Below are positions 24,180-32,236 of a DNA stretch of 64,000 nt, piece by piece. Source of the DNA: Enterococcus_I eurekensis. Its GTDB lineage: Bacteria > Bacillota > Bacilli > Lactobacillales > Enterococcaceae. Location: assembly GCF_042654605.1 (NCBI RefSeq), contig NZ_JBHSGT010000043.1, positions 62,001 to 126,000 of the forward strand. The letters run 5' to 3'. Made by a program: the position numbers and the translations under genes. The notes below the pieces were generated by a model. That model had not been told where the DNA came from. It saw only the letters and a program-made list of their open reading frames with translations, and did not search any database. Position 1 is the stretch's first letter. Every line of letters begins with the position of its first letter.

Positions 24180-24220
24180 TAATTTAAAATTTGCTAACAT
24201 ATTACAGAGGAGATTAGTAA

Positions 24221-24637
24221 ATGAAAAAAGAAAAAGTATTCATGATTATTTTATCTATCCTAGGTATTTCAACAATCATTTTGAATTCGCCCATCCCTAC
24301 TGTTTTTGCGAATAATCACACAGATACTCGTTTTGATCGATACTACAATGGAGACGGTAGTGATTTGCCTACTCCTATTAGATCTAAAACGGATGCGTCA
24401 TCAATGTATTCGTATAATGATCAATCCAATGGTAGTTATACAGTTACAGCATATGCCGCAACTGCTTCCGGAACTATGTATGGTTCAAAAGGATGGGGTG
24501 GGGCTTACACATTGGCTAAGGGGCAAGCTAAGTATATCTCCAATTATGTTTATGAAAACGGTTATCGATACGGTGGATTATTTGTAGGTCCAAATTGTTC
24601 ACACGTTAAAATGTTATGGAGTCCAGACAGTATTTGA
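24221..24637 (+). CDS. Cassette B gene 1: small secreted protein (DUF2712-like)
   Basis: A 138-residue preprotein with a signal peptide (MKKEKV, hydrophobic core, cleavage near TVFA) and a mature part beginning NNHTDTRF and ending LWSPDSI. The N- and C-terminal motifs match the cassette A protein, but the centre differs (TVTAYAATASGTMYGSKGWG here). One cysteine is present near the end (GPNCSHVK). AGAGGAG precedes the ATG at a good distance. It is the first gene of cassette B. The family match is to DUF2712-like proteins of unknown function; export by the downstream ABC system, or a role as its signal or target, is inference. Confidence 0.75.
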   Translation: MKKEKVFMIILSILGISTIILNSPIPTVFANNHTDTRFDRYYNGDGSDLPTPIRSKTDASSMYSYNDQSNGSYTVTAYAATASGTMYGSKGWGGAYTLAKGQAKYISNYVYENGYRYGGLFVGPNCSHVKMLWSPDSI

Positions 24638-24701
24638 TTAAGTAACAAATAAAATGAGATATGTTAGTAAATTTTTAATCATGCAGATATAGGAGAAATT
24701 T

Positions 24702-25373
24702 ATGCGAAAAAAACTATTCACTTATATATTTGGCCTAGTAAGCATTCTATTAGTAGGGTTGGTTTATTTTTTCAACAATAACAATAATTTTATGCCCAAA
24801 CCCAAAAATGAATATGAATCGAATCAAATTTCAAGCTTAAAAAACACCCCTGATAATTTGAAGTTCGATACGAGTGATATGAATATCATTGAAATGAAAC
24901 AGAATTATGAGAATGCAGAACTATCCATTAAAGTAATAGAGGCAACGCTTTCGAAAAAACTTTTTAATATCCCGAAAGTAAGTAAAGAAGAGTATCTATA
25001 TGACAATATTGAAATGGATGAAAATAATACACTATTAGGAGATAATTTTTATTTAACCATTGAATTAGAATTAAAAAACAATTCAACTGAACCATTTGTT
25101 TTCTTTAGAAATTCAGCAACAATTTTAAGTAATCAAAAAGAAAAATTTCCAACTCAAGAGGCCATGTTGTCAAATCCATTTTCGAAGGATGGAACGATTT
25201 TGTTAGATTCAGGAGTGGACAAGACAATTTTTTTAGCGTTTGTTGTTGATGAAAAATCTTTGAAATCGGTTAACAATGAAATTTTTTTCATGGTTGACTC
25301 AAAAGGTCAAATATTTGGTGAATCGAATCAGTTATATAAAGTAAAAATAGTCACTAGGTGGTTGGAAGAATGA
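24702..25373 (+). CDS. Cassette B gene 2: membrane-anchored exported protein
   Basis: A 223-residue protein with one N-terminal helix (LFTYIFGLVSILLVGLVYFF), then an Asn-rich linker and a beta-rich extracellular domain. It matches the length and layout of the cassette A gene at 22811-23482, including a conserved DNIEMDENNTLLGDNFY stretch and a late FLAFVVDEKSLKSVNNEI segment comparable to YLGYVLLDSEYDSLKDNL. GGAG precedes the ATG. The next gene starts just before this one ends, so they are coupled. Function unknown. Confidence 0.7.
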   Translation: MRKKLFTYIFGLVSILLVGLVYFFNNNNNFMPKPKNEYESNQISSLKNTPDNLKFDTSDMNIIEMKQNYENAELSIKVIEATLSKKLFNIPKVSKEEYLYDNIEMDENNTLLGDNFYLTIELELKNNSTEPFVFFRNSATILSNQKEKFPTQEAMLSNPFSKDGTILLDSGVDKTIFLAFVVDEKSLKSVNNEIFFMVDSKGQIFGESNQLYKVKIVTRWLEE

Positions 25374-26197
25374 GAGATGTATTTAAAGTTGAGTTAAGAA
25401 GAGGTTTTTATTCAAAAGAATTTATTGCTTCGCTGATATTGGGTGGTGGACTAGCCTTGTGGCACTTTATTGAATATATGCCTCTTGGGAAAATGTTACT
25501 CAGTCATTCGGAAACAAATATTTTTAAATCCCCCAGTATTTTATTTGGCATTTGGATGGGTGGAAACCCCTCTAGCGTTCAAAGTTATTATTATTTTATA
25601 ATCATTCCATTATTGGCAGCATTACCTTATGGTGCTTCGATGTACCGAGACCTTAAATCTAAATACGTGAATACGATATACATTCGAATGGAAAAATCCA
25701 ATTATCTTTTTATTAAATGGTGTGTATTATTTTTAACGGGAGGATCTGCCGCAGTTTTTCCAGCTATCTTTAATCTTTTTTTGTATATGAATGTTTTCCC
25801 CATGAGTCCGATACAAATAGGTGATTCGATGTTTCCTATCTTGGATACAGGAATTTTTTCTCAATTATTTGTTGAGCATCCCCTTCTTTTTAATCTTTTT
25901 TATTTTGTCCTAATTTTTATTATCGGGGGATTGTATGCCACTTTTTGCTTATCCATTGCTTTTATTGCCGAGTATGAGTTTATTGTATTATTCTCCCCAT
26001 TTATTATGAATTTCTTTTTAATAACAGTTTTAAGTATCTTTAATTTTGAGGCTTTTGGCCCAACGAATTTTATCAAGCCTTATTCAGAAGGGCTTGATAT
26101 TGGAGTAACTTTTCTGAAATCATCGATTGTAACACTTATAATGATTCTGTTTTCCTTTTATCCAGTGATGTCAGCATATAGAAAGAAAAAAGGATGA
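25370..26197 (+). CDS. Cassette B gene 3: polytopic membrane protein (DUF2705/ABC-2-like permease)
   Basis: A 275-residue protein from ATG 25370, which overlaps the previous stop and follows GGTTGGAAG; the longer frame to 25358 is unlikely. It has about six helices and the IIPLLAALPYGASMYRD motif followed by a basic loop and the KWCVLFLTGGSAAVFPAIFN helix. It is the counterpart of the cassette A gene at 21977-22807. It is probably a membrane subunit of the ABC system encoded with it. Confidence 0.8.
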   Translation: MRDVFKVELRRGFYSKEFIASLILGGGLALWHFIEYMPLGKMLLSHSETNIFKSPSILFGIWMGGNPSSVQSYYYFIIIPLLAALPYGASMYRDLKSKYVNTIYIRMEKSNYLFIKWCVLFLTGGSAAVFPAIFNLFLYMNVFPMSPIQIGDSMFPILDTGIFSQLFVEHPLLFNLFYFVLIFIIGGLYATFCLSIAFIAEYEFIVLFSPFIMNFFLITVLSIFNFEAFGPTNFIKPYSEGLDIGVTFLKSSIVTLIMILFSFYPVMSAYRKKKG

Positions 26198-26208
26198 GGT
26201 TAATGAAA

Positions 26209-26979
26209 TTAGTGACTCGACGATTTTTAAATAGAGTAATTGATAAACCGCTATTGTTTCTTGGGACGATAATAGTGTCGTTATTCGCAAATTATTTGAT
26301 GTCATTATATAAAATTGGACAATTTCAGTTTAATCAATTAAATTACTCAATTGCTGATGGATATGTGAACTTGTTTAAAGCCAATCAAATGGGGATTTTT
26401 ATTGTTCTCCCGTTTACTATTTTTTTTGCGATTATAATTGAATCTGATTTTCAAGTAAATACTTTGATTCGTATGGAAAATAGAAAACAATTATTTGTCC
26501 ATCAGTTGATTTTTGGTATGTTATTTTCGATTATTTTAGCAGTGGTAGTTAGCGTCGCTAATTATCTGACATATGTTCGTTACACATCAAGTATTGTTAA
26601 TTGGCAAGAAAAAAATAGCGTTTTCATGGCTATAACAGGAATGGCAAAAGAATGGAATATCCTGACGATCCAAATTATTTTCATTTTGTGTTTTGTTAAT
26701 TTTCTAATGATTAATTTTACGGTACTACTTTTTTCTCGGTGGATATTTCACCGTTCAATATACGGCATAGTTATTATCATTGCGTTAATTATTTGGGACT
26801 TAAAGCAACCGCCACACGTACAATTTTTATATCGTGTTTTTGGAATTGATTATTCCAAATTCACAGTACCGTATATTCTTTTTATTCAAATATTGCTAAC
26901 GATCATTTTTTTATCATTGAGCGTATTAACTATCGTGCGAACGGATCAAATAAAAAGGTGTGATTTTTATGACCTATAG
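26209..26979 (+). CDS. Cassette B gene 4: polytopic membrane protein (ABC permease-like)
   Basis: About 257-261 residues with about six helices; the frame opens at ATG 26194 (MRLMKLVTRR), overlapping the previous stop, with an internal ATG at 26203. It matches the cassette A gene at 21228-21977 in size, topology and a SIADGYVN segment after the first helix. The end overlaps the start of the next gene. The exact start is uncertain by a few codons; the feature start is a conservative estimate. It is a presumed second membrane subunit. Confidence 0.7.
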   Translation, partial: LVTRRFLNRVIDKPLLFLGTIIVSLFANYLMSLYKIGQFQFNQLNYSIADGYVNLFKANQMGIFIVLPFTIFFAIIIESDFQVNTLIRMENRKQLFVHQLIFGMLFSIILAVVVSVANYLTYVRYTSSIVNWQEKNSVFMAITGMAKEWNILTIQIIFILCFVNFLMINFTVLLFSRWIFHRSIYGIVIIIALIIWDLKQPPHVQFLYRVFGIDYSKFTVPYILFIQILLTIIFLSLSVLTIVRTDQIKRCDFYDL

Positions 26980-27790
26980 ACAAACAATAAATTTAATTTA
27001 TTCTGAAATAAAACGAAGTATGGTCATTAAGTTCTATAGCTTTTTTCCAATTCTATTTTTAGCTATTTTGAATTTTTCAGAATTTTTATTTAAGAACCCA
27101 GAGTTAGGCAGTCCATCGATGTATGATCACTTAGCTTACTTTTTTAGGGGACTACCGTCATTCCAATATGTAGATAGTCGCTCGATCTTTACCATTCCAC
27201 ACAGCTTGATTCTTTTGGTATTTTATATTTTATTCAATGCTTTAAGTTACGTTAATAAAGAGAGTAAAGCTTCAAACTTCAATATCATTATTCGTTATAC
27301 TAAAAAAGAATATTGGATGATTAGTCAATTAGTAACTAGTTGTTATTTGGTTTTTTTTCAAGTGTATTTATTTTACATAGTTACATTTTTATTGAATCGT
27401 TTCGTGAGTAAAAGTTCTGTCATTCATATAGATTACTTGAACGGTAGAATCTTTGACTTTTCGTTATTGAATAATTTTACGGCTGATTTCAAACTGTATC
27501 TTTACATCTTTATTCCGCTATTATTATGTGTCATTGGTGTCGTAGGAATAGGCCTTAATTTCTTAATTGGGTTTAATTTAACGATAGTAGCGATTTTATT
27601 GTTATTAATTAGTTCTGTTTATTTTAAGAGTGTATTTTTGATAGGTAACTTGTTGATGATTTATCGGACAAGCTGGTTAAATCAAGGAGGAATTTCTGTT
27701 TTTACAGACTCATTATATTATTTATTTATGATAACCCCTGTAATAATTTTTCTTGTATTTGGGTCTAAAAAATGGGAGATTTTCAGTTAG
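26969..27790 (+). CDS. Cassette B gene 5: polytopic membrane protein (ABC permease-like)
   Basis: About 273 residues from ATG 26969 (MTYRQTINLIYSE), which has AAAAGGTG upstream and overlaps the previous gene; ATG 26960 is an alternative. It has about six helices and a GNLLMIYRTSW segment near the C-terminus, matching GNYLMLLRN of the cassette A gene at 20426-21235. Apart from such short segments the two are quite diverged. It directly precedes the ATPase gene, as in cassette A. Confidence 0.72.
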   Translation: MTYRQTINLIYSEIKRSMVIKFYSFFPILFLAILNFSEFLFKNPELGSPSMYDHLAYFFRGLPSFQYVDSRSIFTIPHSLILLVFYILFNALSYVNKESKASNFNIIIRYTKKEYWMISQLVTSCYLVFFQVYLFYIVTFLLNRFVSKSSVIHIDYLNGRIFDFSLLNNFTADFKLYLYIFIPLLLCVIGVVGIGLNFLIGFNLTIVAILLLLISSVYFKSVFLIGNLLMIYRTSWLNQGGISVFTDSLYYLFMITPVIIFLVFGSKKWEIFS

Positions 27791-27799
27791 GAGAAAAAA

Positions 27800-28456
27800 A
27801 TGAATATTGAAATTCAAAATGTGACGAAGGAAATCAAAGGCCATTTAATTTTGAATGCCATCAATTTAGAATTGCATAGTGGTAAAATTTATGGTTTACG
27901 CGGGAAGAATGGGGCAGGAAAAACGGTCCTTATGAAGCTTCTATGCGGACTTACGTTCCCAACTGCGGGGAGAATTATAATTGATAATGAAGAATTAGGT
28001 AAAGACTTTTCATTTCCCAGAAGCATAGGAGCTCTAATCGAAACTCCAGGTTTTATTGAAAATTATTCTGCCTGGAAAAACCTACAATCACTAGCGGCTA
28101 TTAAAAATATTGCGAAAAAAAAAGAGATGGAGCAGTTGATGCTTACCTTTGGATTAGATCCTAAAGATAAAAAAAAGGTGAAGAAATATTCTTTAGGGAT
28201 GAGACAGAAACTAGGCATTATTATGGCTATATTTGAAAATCCAGAGTTAATCATTCTGGATGAACCTCTAAATGCATTAGATGAGCAAACGAAAAAAATT
28301 GTTCTTGAGCTTTTAAAAATGTATAGTAAACAAGGAAGTTTGATATTAATTGCCTCACATGATAAAGAGGAATTAGACTTCTTAGCTGATGAAATTATAG
28401 AAATTAGTGGTGGTGAAATTATCAATACAGCGGTCTCTAAAGAGGTGGTTAAATGA
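27800..28456 (+). CDS. Cassette B gene 6: ABC transporter ATPase
   Basis: A 218-residue ATPase with Walker A GKNGAGKTVLMKLLCG, signature YSLGMRQKLG, Walker B LIILDEPLNALD and H-loop ASHDKEELDF. It is the same length as the cassette A ATPase and closely similar across the nucleotide-binding core. TAGGAG lies upstream of the ATG. The stop overlaps the start of the last cassette gene (ATGA arrangement). It likely powers the three membrane proteins encoded upstream. Confidence 0.94.
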   Translation: MNIEIQNVTKEIKGHLILNAINLELHSGKIYGLRGKNGAGKTVLMKLLCGLTFPTAGRIIIDNEELGKDFSFPRSIGALIETPGFIENYSAWKNLQSLAAIKNIAKKKEMEQLMLTFGLDPKDKKKVKKYSLGMRQKLGIIMAIFENPELIILDEPLNALDEQTKKIVLELLKMYSKQGSLILIASHDKEELDFLADEIIEISGGEIINTAVSKEVVK

Positions 28457-28977
28457 AAAAGACAGTAATCAGCGTTATCATTTTGATTCTTTCAGTTAGT
28501 TTTTATAATATTTGGCATATTAATAAAAACTATATAGAGCCTGTTGTTGAAGTATTTGAGAAAGATCATTGGGTTCAATTTGATCACAATGCGAGTACAG
28601 AAATAAAAGTGATTGATTTTGATTTGTTGACGGAAGAAGAAGCTAATCAATTAGTAGCAGACTATAATGATGATATAAAGAACTATCAAATTGAAAATAC
28701 TCAAATGAAAGTTGCCGTTGTGACAATTGAAAAAAGAAATGAAGAACATGCAAAAAATAGCATTAATCAAGCAATGCTAGTGACAGGGAATTTTAGTAAT
28801 GGCCTTCATTTGCCTCTTACGATGTTATTAAATGAAGGAGAACCAGAAACTGAAAAACTCGTATATCTAATAACGGATAATTTAATGTCCAAGGAACATT
28901 GGAAAGATATTAATAATTTGGATTTTTCATTAGTCGTTGCCTACTCTCCTCAAGAGATTCAAATAAAGCTAAGTTAG
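28453..28977 (+). CDS. Cassette B gene 7: membrane-anchored exported protein
   Basis: A 174-residue protein with a short N-terminal hydrophobic helix (about residues 4-20) and an extracellular part. It is the counterpart of the cassette A gene at 19180-19764: both have a segment with FSNGLHLPLTML / YSNGVSLPTML, and both are the last gene of their cassette and overlap the ATPase stop. No lipobox or known domain is evident. Function unknown; an immunity or accessory role is conceivable only from position. Confidence 0.68.
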   Translation: MKKTVISVIILILSVSFYNIWHINKNYIEPVVEVFEKDHWVQFDHNASTEIKVIDFDLLTEEEANQLVADYNDDIKNYQIENTQMKVAVVTIEKRNEEHAKNSINQAMLVTGNFSNGLHLPLTMLLNEGEPETEKLVYLITDNLMSKEHWKDINNLDFSLVVAYSPQEIQIKLS

Positions 28978-29111
28978 TTGTTTAAATCGAAATCCTTCTT
29001 CATTGGAAGCGCCTAAGCATGTAAGTGTGTAGATGCCGCAAAGAAATCATCTATAAAACTTGTTTTATATGCTCTGTGTCAAATGATATAGCTGACTAAT
29101 ATTTTGTTAAA

Positions 29112-29699
29112 ATGAATTATTATCTAGGCAGCGAAGAAAACTATCAAGTCATTTTAGATGAGTTTGAAAGAACGCCGTTGATTACATATACGATGTATCA
29201 GAAAGAACAAACGAAAAAATATAAACAAAATCCATTCATTACTGACAACTGGACTTATAACGAGCTGGCAGATACTTACACTTGTCCCAATAATAGAGAA
29301 GTGAAATTTAGAAATTATTCTACTCGTACAGATAAGTATGGGGTCAAAAGACAACTTAAAATATATGAATGTGAGTCTTGTTTTGATTGTCCTGTAAGAA
29401 ATTTGTGGACACGCTCAACAAGTGCTAAAAACCGAGTTATTCAAAGAAATGGTAACTGGGAATATTTCAAAGCTCACGCAAGGGAGCTCTTAACAAGGGA
29501 TGTCCCGGGGGATATTTACCGAAAAAGAAAAATAGACGTGGAATCAGCCTTCGGAAACTTGAAGGCTAATTTGGCGCTCAATCGATTCTCTGTAAGAGGA
29601 AAAGATAAGATTACACAAGAGTTAGGGTTTGTGTTAATGCTCTTAAATTTAAGAAAATTTAGAAAGAGCCGAAAGGATATCAAAAAACAAGTATTCTGA
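29112..29699 (+). pseudogene. IS1182-family transposase, C-terminal remnant
   Basis: A 195-residue frame matching the C-terminal part of IS1182-type transposases: a Cys-rich stretch (CPNNREVKF, CESCFDCPVRNLW) and the final catalytic region with RKIDVESAFGNLKANLALNRF, where the Glu of ESAFG is the last DDE residue. Full-length members have about 450-550 residues, so the N-terminal half with the first catalytic aspartates is missing. No insertion-sequence left end is recognisable in the 135 bp before it. It lies just after cassette B and is probably inactive. Confidence 0.8.
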
Positions 29700-29732
29700 A
29701 ATGAGTTACCTCATTTCAGAATACTTGTTTTT
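29683..29732. terminator. Strong hairpin at the end of the IS remnant
   Basis: Perfect 22-base arms (starting AAAAACAAGTATTCTG, ending CAGAATACTTGTTTTT) enclose the loop GTTACC. The left arm overlaps the transposase stop. The T-run makes it a good terminator and it may also be the preserved right end of the insertion sequence. Confidence 0.8.
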
Positions 29733-29788
29733 CTTTAAAAAGAGACTTTTGGGTCAGCCTCCTCTATTTTTATTTATATACAACCTGT

Positions 29789-30622
29789 TTAGTTTTCTTC
29801 GATAAAATCAATTACTTGTCGGTAAATATCCAGTGTCTCTTCGCTGACTTGACGGTCAAAATCATGTTCACTTCCTATAATAGTCAGGAATTTATTTTGC
29901 GGGATGAAGTTGGCGGCAGTTGCCGACAAATCATAGGGGATATCGGAATCATCGGTACTATGAATTAAAATTGTCGGTGGCAATTGTTGTAAATTCTCTT
30001 CGGTTAGGGAGTACGTTGGAATATCGCGTAACGAAGGTAAAATTCGCGGTAACCAATTACCAAATTGTCGTCCAGATAAATAAATGGGATAGCGCTTAGT
30101 CATTTCTCCTGCAACAATCGGTTGGGCTTCGATGAGCGCTTCCAAATCCATCGGTTCAACGCGTGGGAACTTTAAGTACGCAGGGCTTGGTTGGCGGAAA
30201 TTCGGTACTTCTAAGGTATAATAACTGTAAAATAGAATCATGTTTTTAGGTTTGAAGCCTTCTTTAGTTAACAAATAGGCTAAATAACCACCAGCTGATC
30301 GTCCCATTAAATGGTAGTCACTTGAAAATCTCCAATCTGGCAATTGTAAAATAATTGATTCAAGTGTTTTTTTCAACGTTTTTAAGATAAGAGGCAATTT
30401 GACTTCTGGCGCCAGTAAATAGTCGAGTGTAATGACTGGATGGCCGGTATCGGTTAATAAAGTTAAGTAAGCTTCTGGCAGATCGTCACGCTGGCCAAAA
30501 ACGAGTCCACCACCATGTAAATAAATAATTGGATTTTTTGAAATATTTTCAGATGTATAAATAGTTGCTTCAATTGTTGGTATTGTATCGGTTAAAATTT
30601 GTGAAATCTTCTTTTTAAACAT
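29789..30622 (-). CDS. Alpha/beta hydrolase (esterase-like)
   Basis: A 277-residue hydrolase of the hormone-sensitive-lipase-like type. The oxyanion motif HGGGLVFGQ is near residue 36, the nucleophile elbow MGRSAGGYLA near 107, the acid region HSTDDSDIPY near 225 and the histidine in GSEHDFDRQ near 255. There is no signal peptide, so it is cytoplasmic. The ATG at 30622 has an AGGAGG site. It stands alone on the minus strand between the IS remnant and the allantoin genes; the substrate is not evident. Confidence 0.85.
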   Translation of the reverse strand: MFKKKISQILTDTIPTIEATIYTSENISKNPIIYLHGGGLVFGQRDDLPEAYLTLLTDTGHPVITLDYLLAPEVKLPLILKTLKKTLESIILQLPDWRFSSDYHLMGRSAGGYLAYLLTKEGFKPKNMILFYSYYTLEVPNFRQPSPAYLKFPRVEPMDLEALIEAQPIVAGEMTKRYPIYLSGRQFGNWLPRILPSLRDIPTYSLTEENLQQLPPTILIHSTDDSDIPYDLSATAANFIPQNKFLTIIGSEHDFDRQVSEETLDIYRQVIDFIEEN

Positions 30623-30690
30623 AGGACTCCTCCTGATTTTAAGTTATTGAATCTATTCTAACCCTTCATTTTTATTATTTTACGTCACAA

Positions 30691-30720
30691 AGTTACAAAA
30701 CGAAAGAGTTATTTGTAACT
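30691..30720. promoter_or_regulatory. Inverted repeat in the divergent allE region
   Basis: AGTTACAAA and TTTGTAACT are perfect inverted arms separated by 12 bases, in the 241-bp gap between the divergent esterase and allE. It could be a regulator site or a hairpin. Confidence 0.45.
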
Positions 30721-30778
30721 AATGAACAATGACGAACGGCCATGAACCGCTTACAATGAAATAGAAGGTTAAGAGAGG

Positions 30779-30819
30779 ATTTGTGAAACAGTACAACTGT
30801 AAAAGGTACTTTCACAAAT
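30779..30819 (+). promoter_or_regulatory. Long hairpin in the allE leader
   Basis: Arms ATTTGTGAAA and TTTCACAAAT pair over 10 bases and continue inward with GTAC/GTAC after a 2-base bulge, leaving an 11-base loop. It ends about 30 bases before the allE ribosome site and has no T-run, so it is more likely an operator or leader structure than a terminator. Confidence 0.5.
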
Positions 30820-30863
30820 AAAATCAAACAACCAAAGATGAACAGAAAGAAGGAGACGTGACT

Positions 30864-31616
30864 ATGGGTTACAAAAATAACCGTATGGGTTACCAAGATG
30901 AAATTTTAACATCAAGAGCAATTATTAAAAAGGACAATTATGCAATTTTACCGCATGATGGCTTAGTAAAAAATACAATCCCTGGATTCGTCAACGTAGA
31001 AATTTCAATTTTAGGATCACCAAGATTAGGTGCGAACTTTGTTGATTATATTGCAACATTTTTAGAAGGCGGGGCACATGAAACAGGTTTTGGTGGCGAT
31101 GGTGTAGAAACAATGATTTATGTTGTTGAAGGCAAATTAACAGTCACTGATGGCAAAGAAGAGCACACACTAGAAACAGGCGGTTATGCGTATTATCCAG
31201 CTGGTGTAAAAATGTTCATGAAAAATGCTCAAAAAGAAAATACAGAAGTTTTCCTATATAAAAAACGTTACGAACCATTAGAAGGACACGAACCTTATGC
31301 AGTCATTGGTAACGTTAAAGATTTAACGCCAATTGAATATGAAGGTATGAAGGATGTATTGTATTACGAATTTTTACCAGCAGATTTAGCATTTGATATG
31401 AACTTACACATTTTGACATTCAAGCCAGGAGCGAGTCATGCTTATGTTGAGACACACTTCCAAGAACACGGTGCTTACTTATTAAGTGGTAAAGGAATGT
31501 ACAACTTAGATAACGAATGGTTCGCAGTCGAAAAAGGCGATTACATTTTCATGAGCTCATATGTGCAACAAGCAGCTTATGCAGTCGGTCGTGAAGAAGA
31601 GTTAGCTTATGTTTAA
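30864..31616 (+). CDS. allE: (S)-ureidoglycine aminohydrolase (bicupin)
   Basis: AllE releases ammonia from (S)-ureidoglycine to give (S)-ureidoglycolate in allantoin catabolism. The 250-residue protein has two cupin folds. Conserved segments include the start NNRMGYQDEILTSRAIIKKDNYAILPHDG, split here as NNRMGYQDEIL and DNYAILPHDG, then ETGFGGDGVETMIYVVEG in cupin 1 and the metal-site region AYVETHFQEHGAYLLSGKG in cupin 2. ATG 30864 fits AAGGAG spacing better than GTG 30858. It is followed by a broken allD, so the pathway seems incomplete here. Confidence 0.9.
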   Translation: MGYKNNRMGYQDEILTSRAIIKKDNYAILPHDGLVKNTIPGFVNVEISILGSPRLGANFVDYIATFLEGGAHETGFGGDGVETMIYVVEGKLTVTDGKEEHTLETGGYAYYPAGVKMFMKNAQKENTEVFLYKKRYEPLEGHEPYAVIGNVKDLTPIEYEGMKDVLYYEFLPADLAFDMNLHILTFKPGASHAYVETHFQEHGAYLLSGKGMYNLDNEWFAVEKGDYIFMSSYVQQAAYAVGREEELAYV

Positions 31617-31663
31617 TCAAAAGATTGTAATCGAGACCCTCAGATTTAAGGAGCGAATAAAAA

Positions 31664-32236
31664 ATGCATGAGACAGAAATTACAGTGGTTCAACCTGAAA
31701 AGTTACACGAATTAATCAAAAATAAATTAATCAAAGCGGGTTTGTCAGACGTTTACGCGGAAGAAACGGCCCGTCACTTAGTTTTTGCAGATGCTAGTGG
31801 CATTCATTCTCATGGAGCGGTACGAGTAGACTATTATGCTGAGCGCATTGCTAAAGGTGGCGTGACTTTAAATCCGGAAATTACTTTTGAAAAAACAGGT
31901 CCTTCAACAGGAATTGTGCATGGTGATAACGGCATGGGGCAATACGTTTGTAACCAAGCATTAAATTACGCATTAGAAATGGTTGAAGAATCAGGCTTAG
32001 CTTTTGTAGGTATTTCACGTACCGGTCATAGTGGTGCACTTTCTTATTACGTGAAAAAAGCAGCGCAAAAAGGCTATGTGGCTTTATCTATGTGTCAATC
32101 CGATCCAATGGTGGTTCCTTTTGGTAGAAAAGAAAACAATACCGTATTGGAAACAAATCGTTGCTATTTTAACCGTTGGGTGGGTTGTGATTTGGATTTA
32201 TCGCACAGTCTTAACGCCCATCTATCCGATTATTAG
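31664..32236 (+). pseudogene. allD: Truncated ureidoglycolate dehydrogenase
   Basis: The first 150 or so residues match ureidoglycolate dehydrogenase (malate/lactate-type LdhB fold): VFADASGIHSHGAVRVDYY, HGDNGMGQYVCNQAL, ISRTGHSGALSYYVKKAA and SDPMVVPFG. After about base 32120 similarity stops and the frame runs through sequence belonging to the transporter gene until a stop at 32238. Full-length AllD has about 350 residues, so the NAD-binding C-terminal half and any genes beyond it are gone. The ATG at 31664 follows AAGGAGCG. The product is presumed inactive. Confidence 0.85.

Noticed and set aside
23542..24637. Small secreted proteins as lactococcin 972-type bacteriocins
   Set aside because: The size and ABC context are similar, but the typical lactococcin 972 C-terminal pattern and the large single membrane partner are absent; the LWSPDS end fits DUF2712 better.
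19180..28977. Twin cassettes as a recent inverted duplication
   Set aside because: Apart from the ATPases and some motifs, the paired proteins differ strongly and DNA identity is not evident, so any duplication is old or the cassettes were acquired separately.
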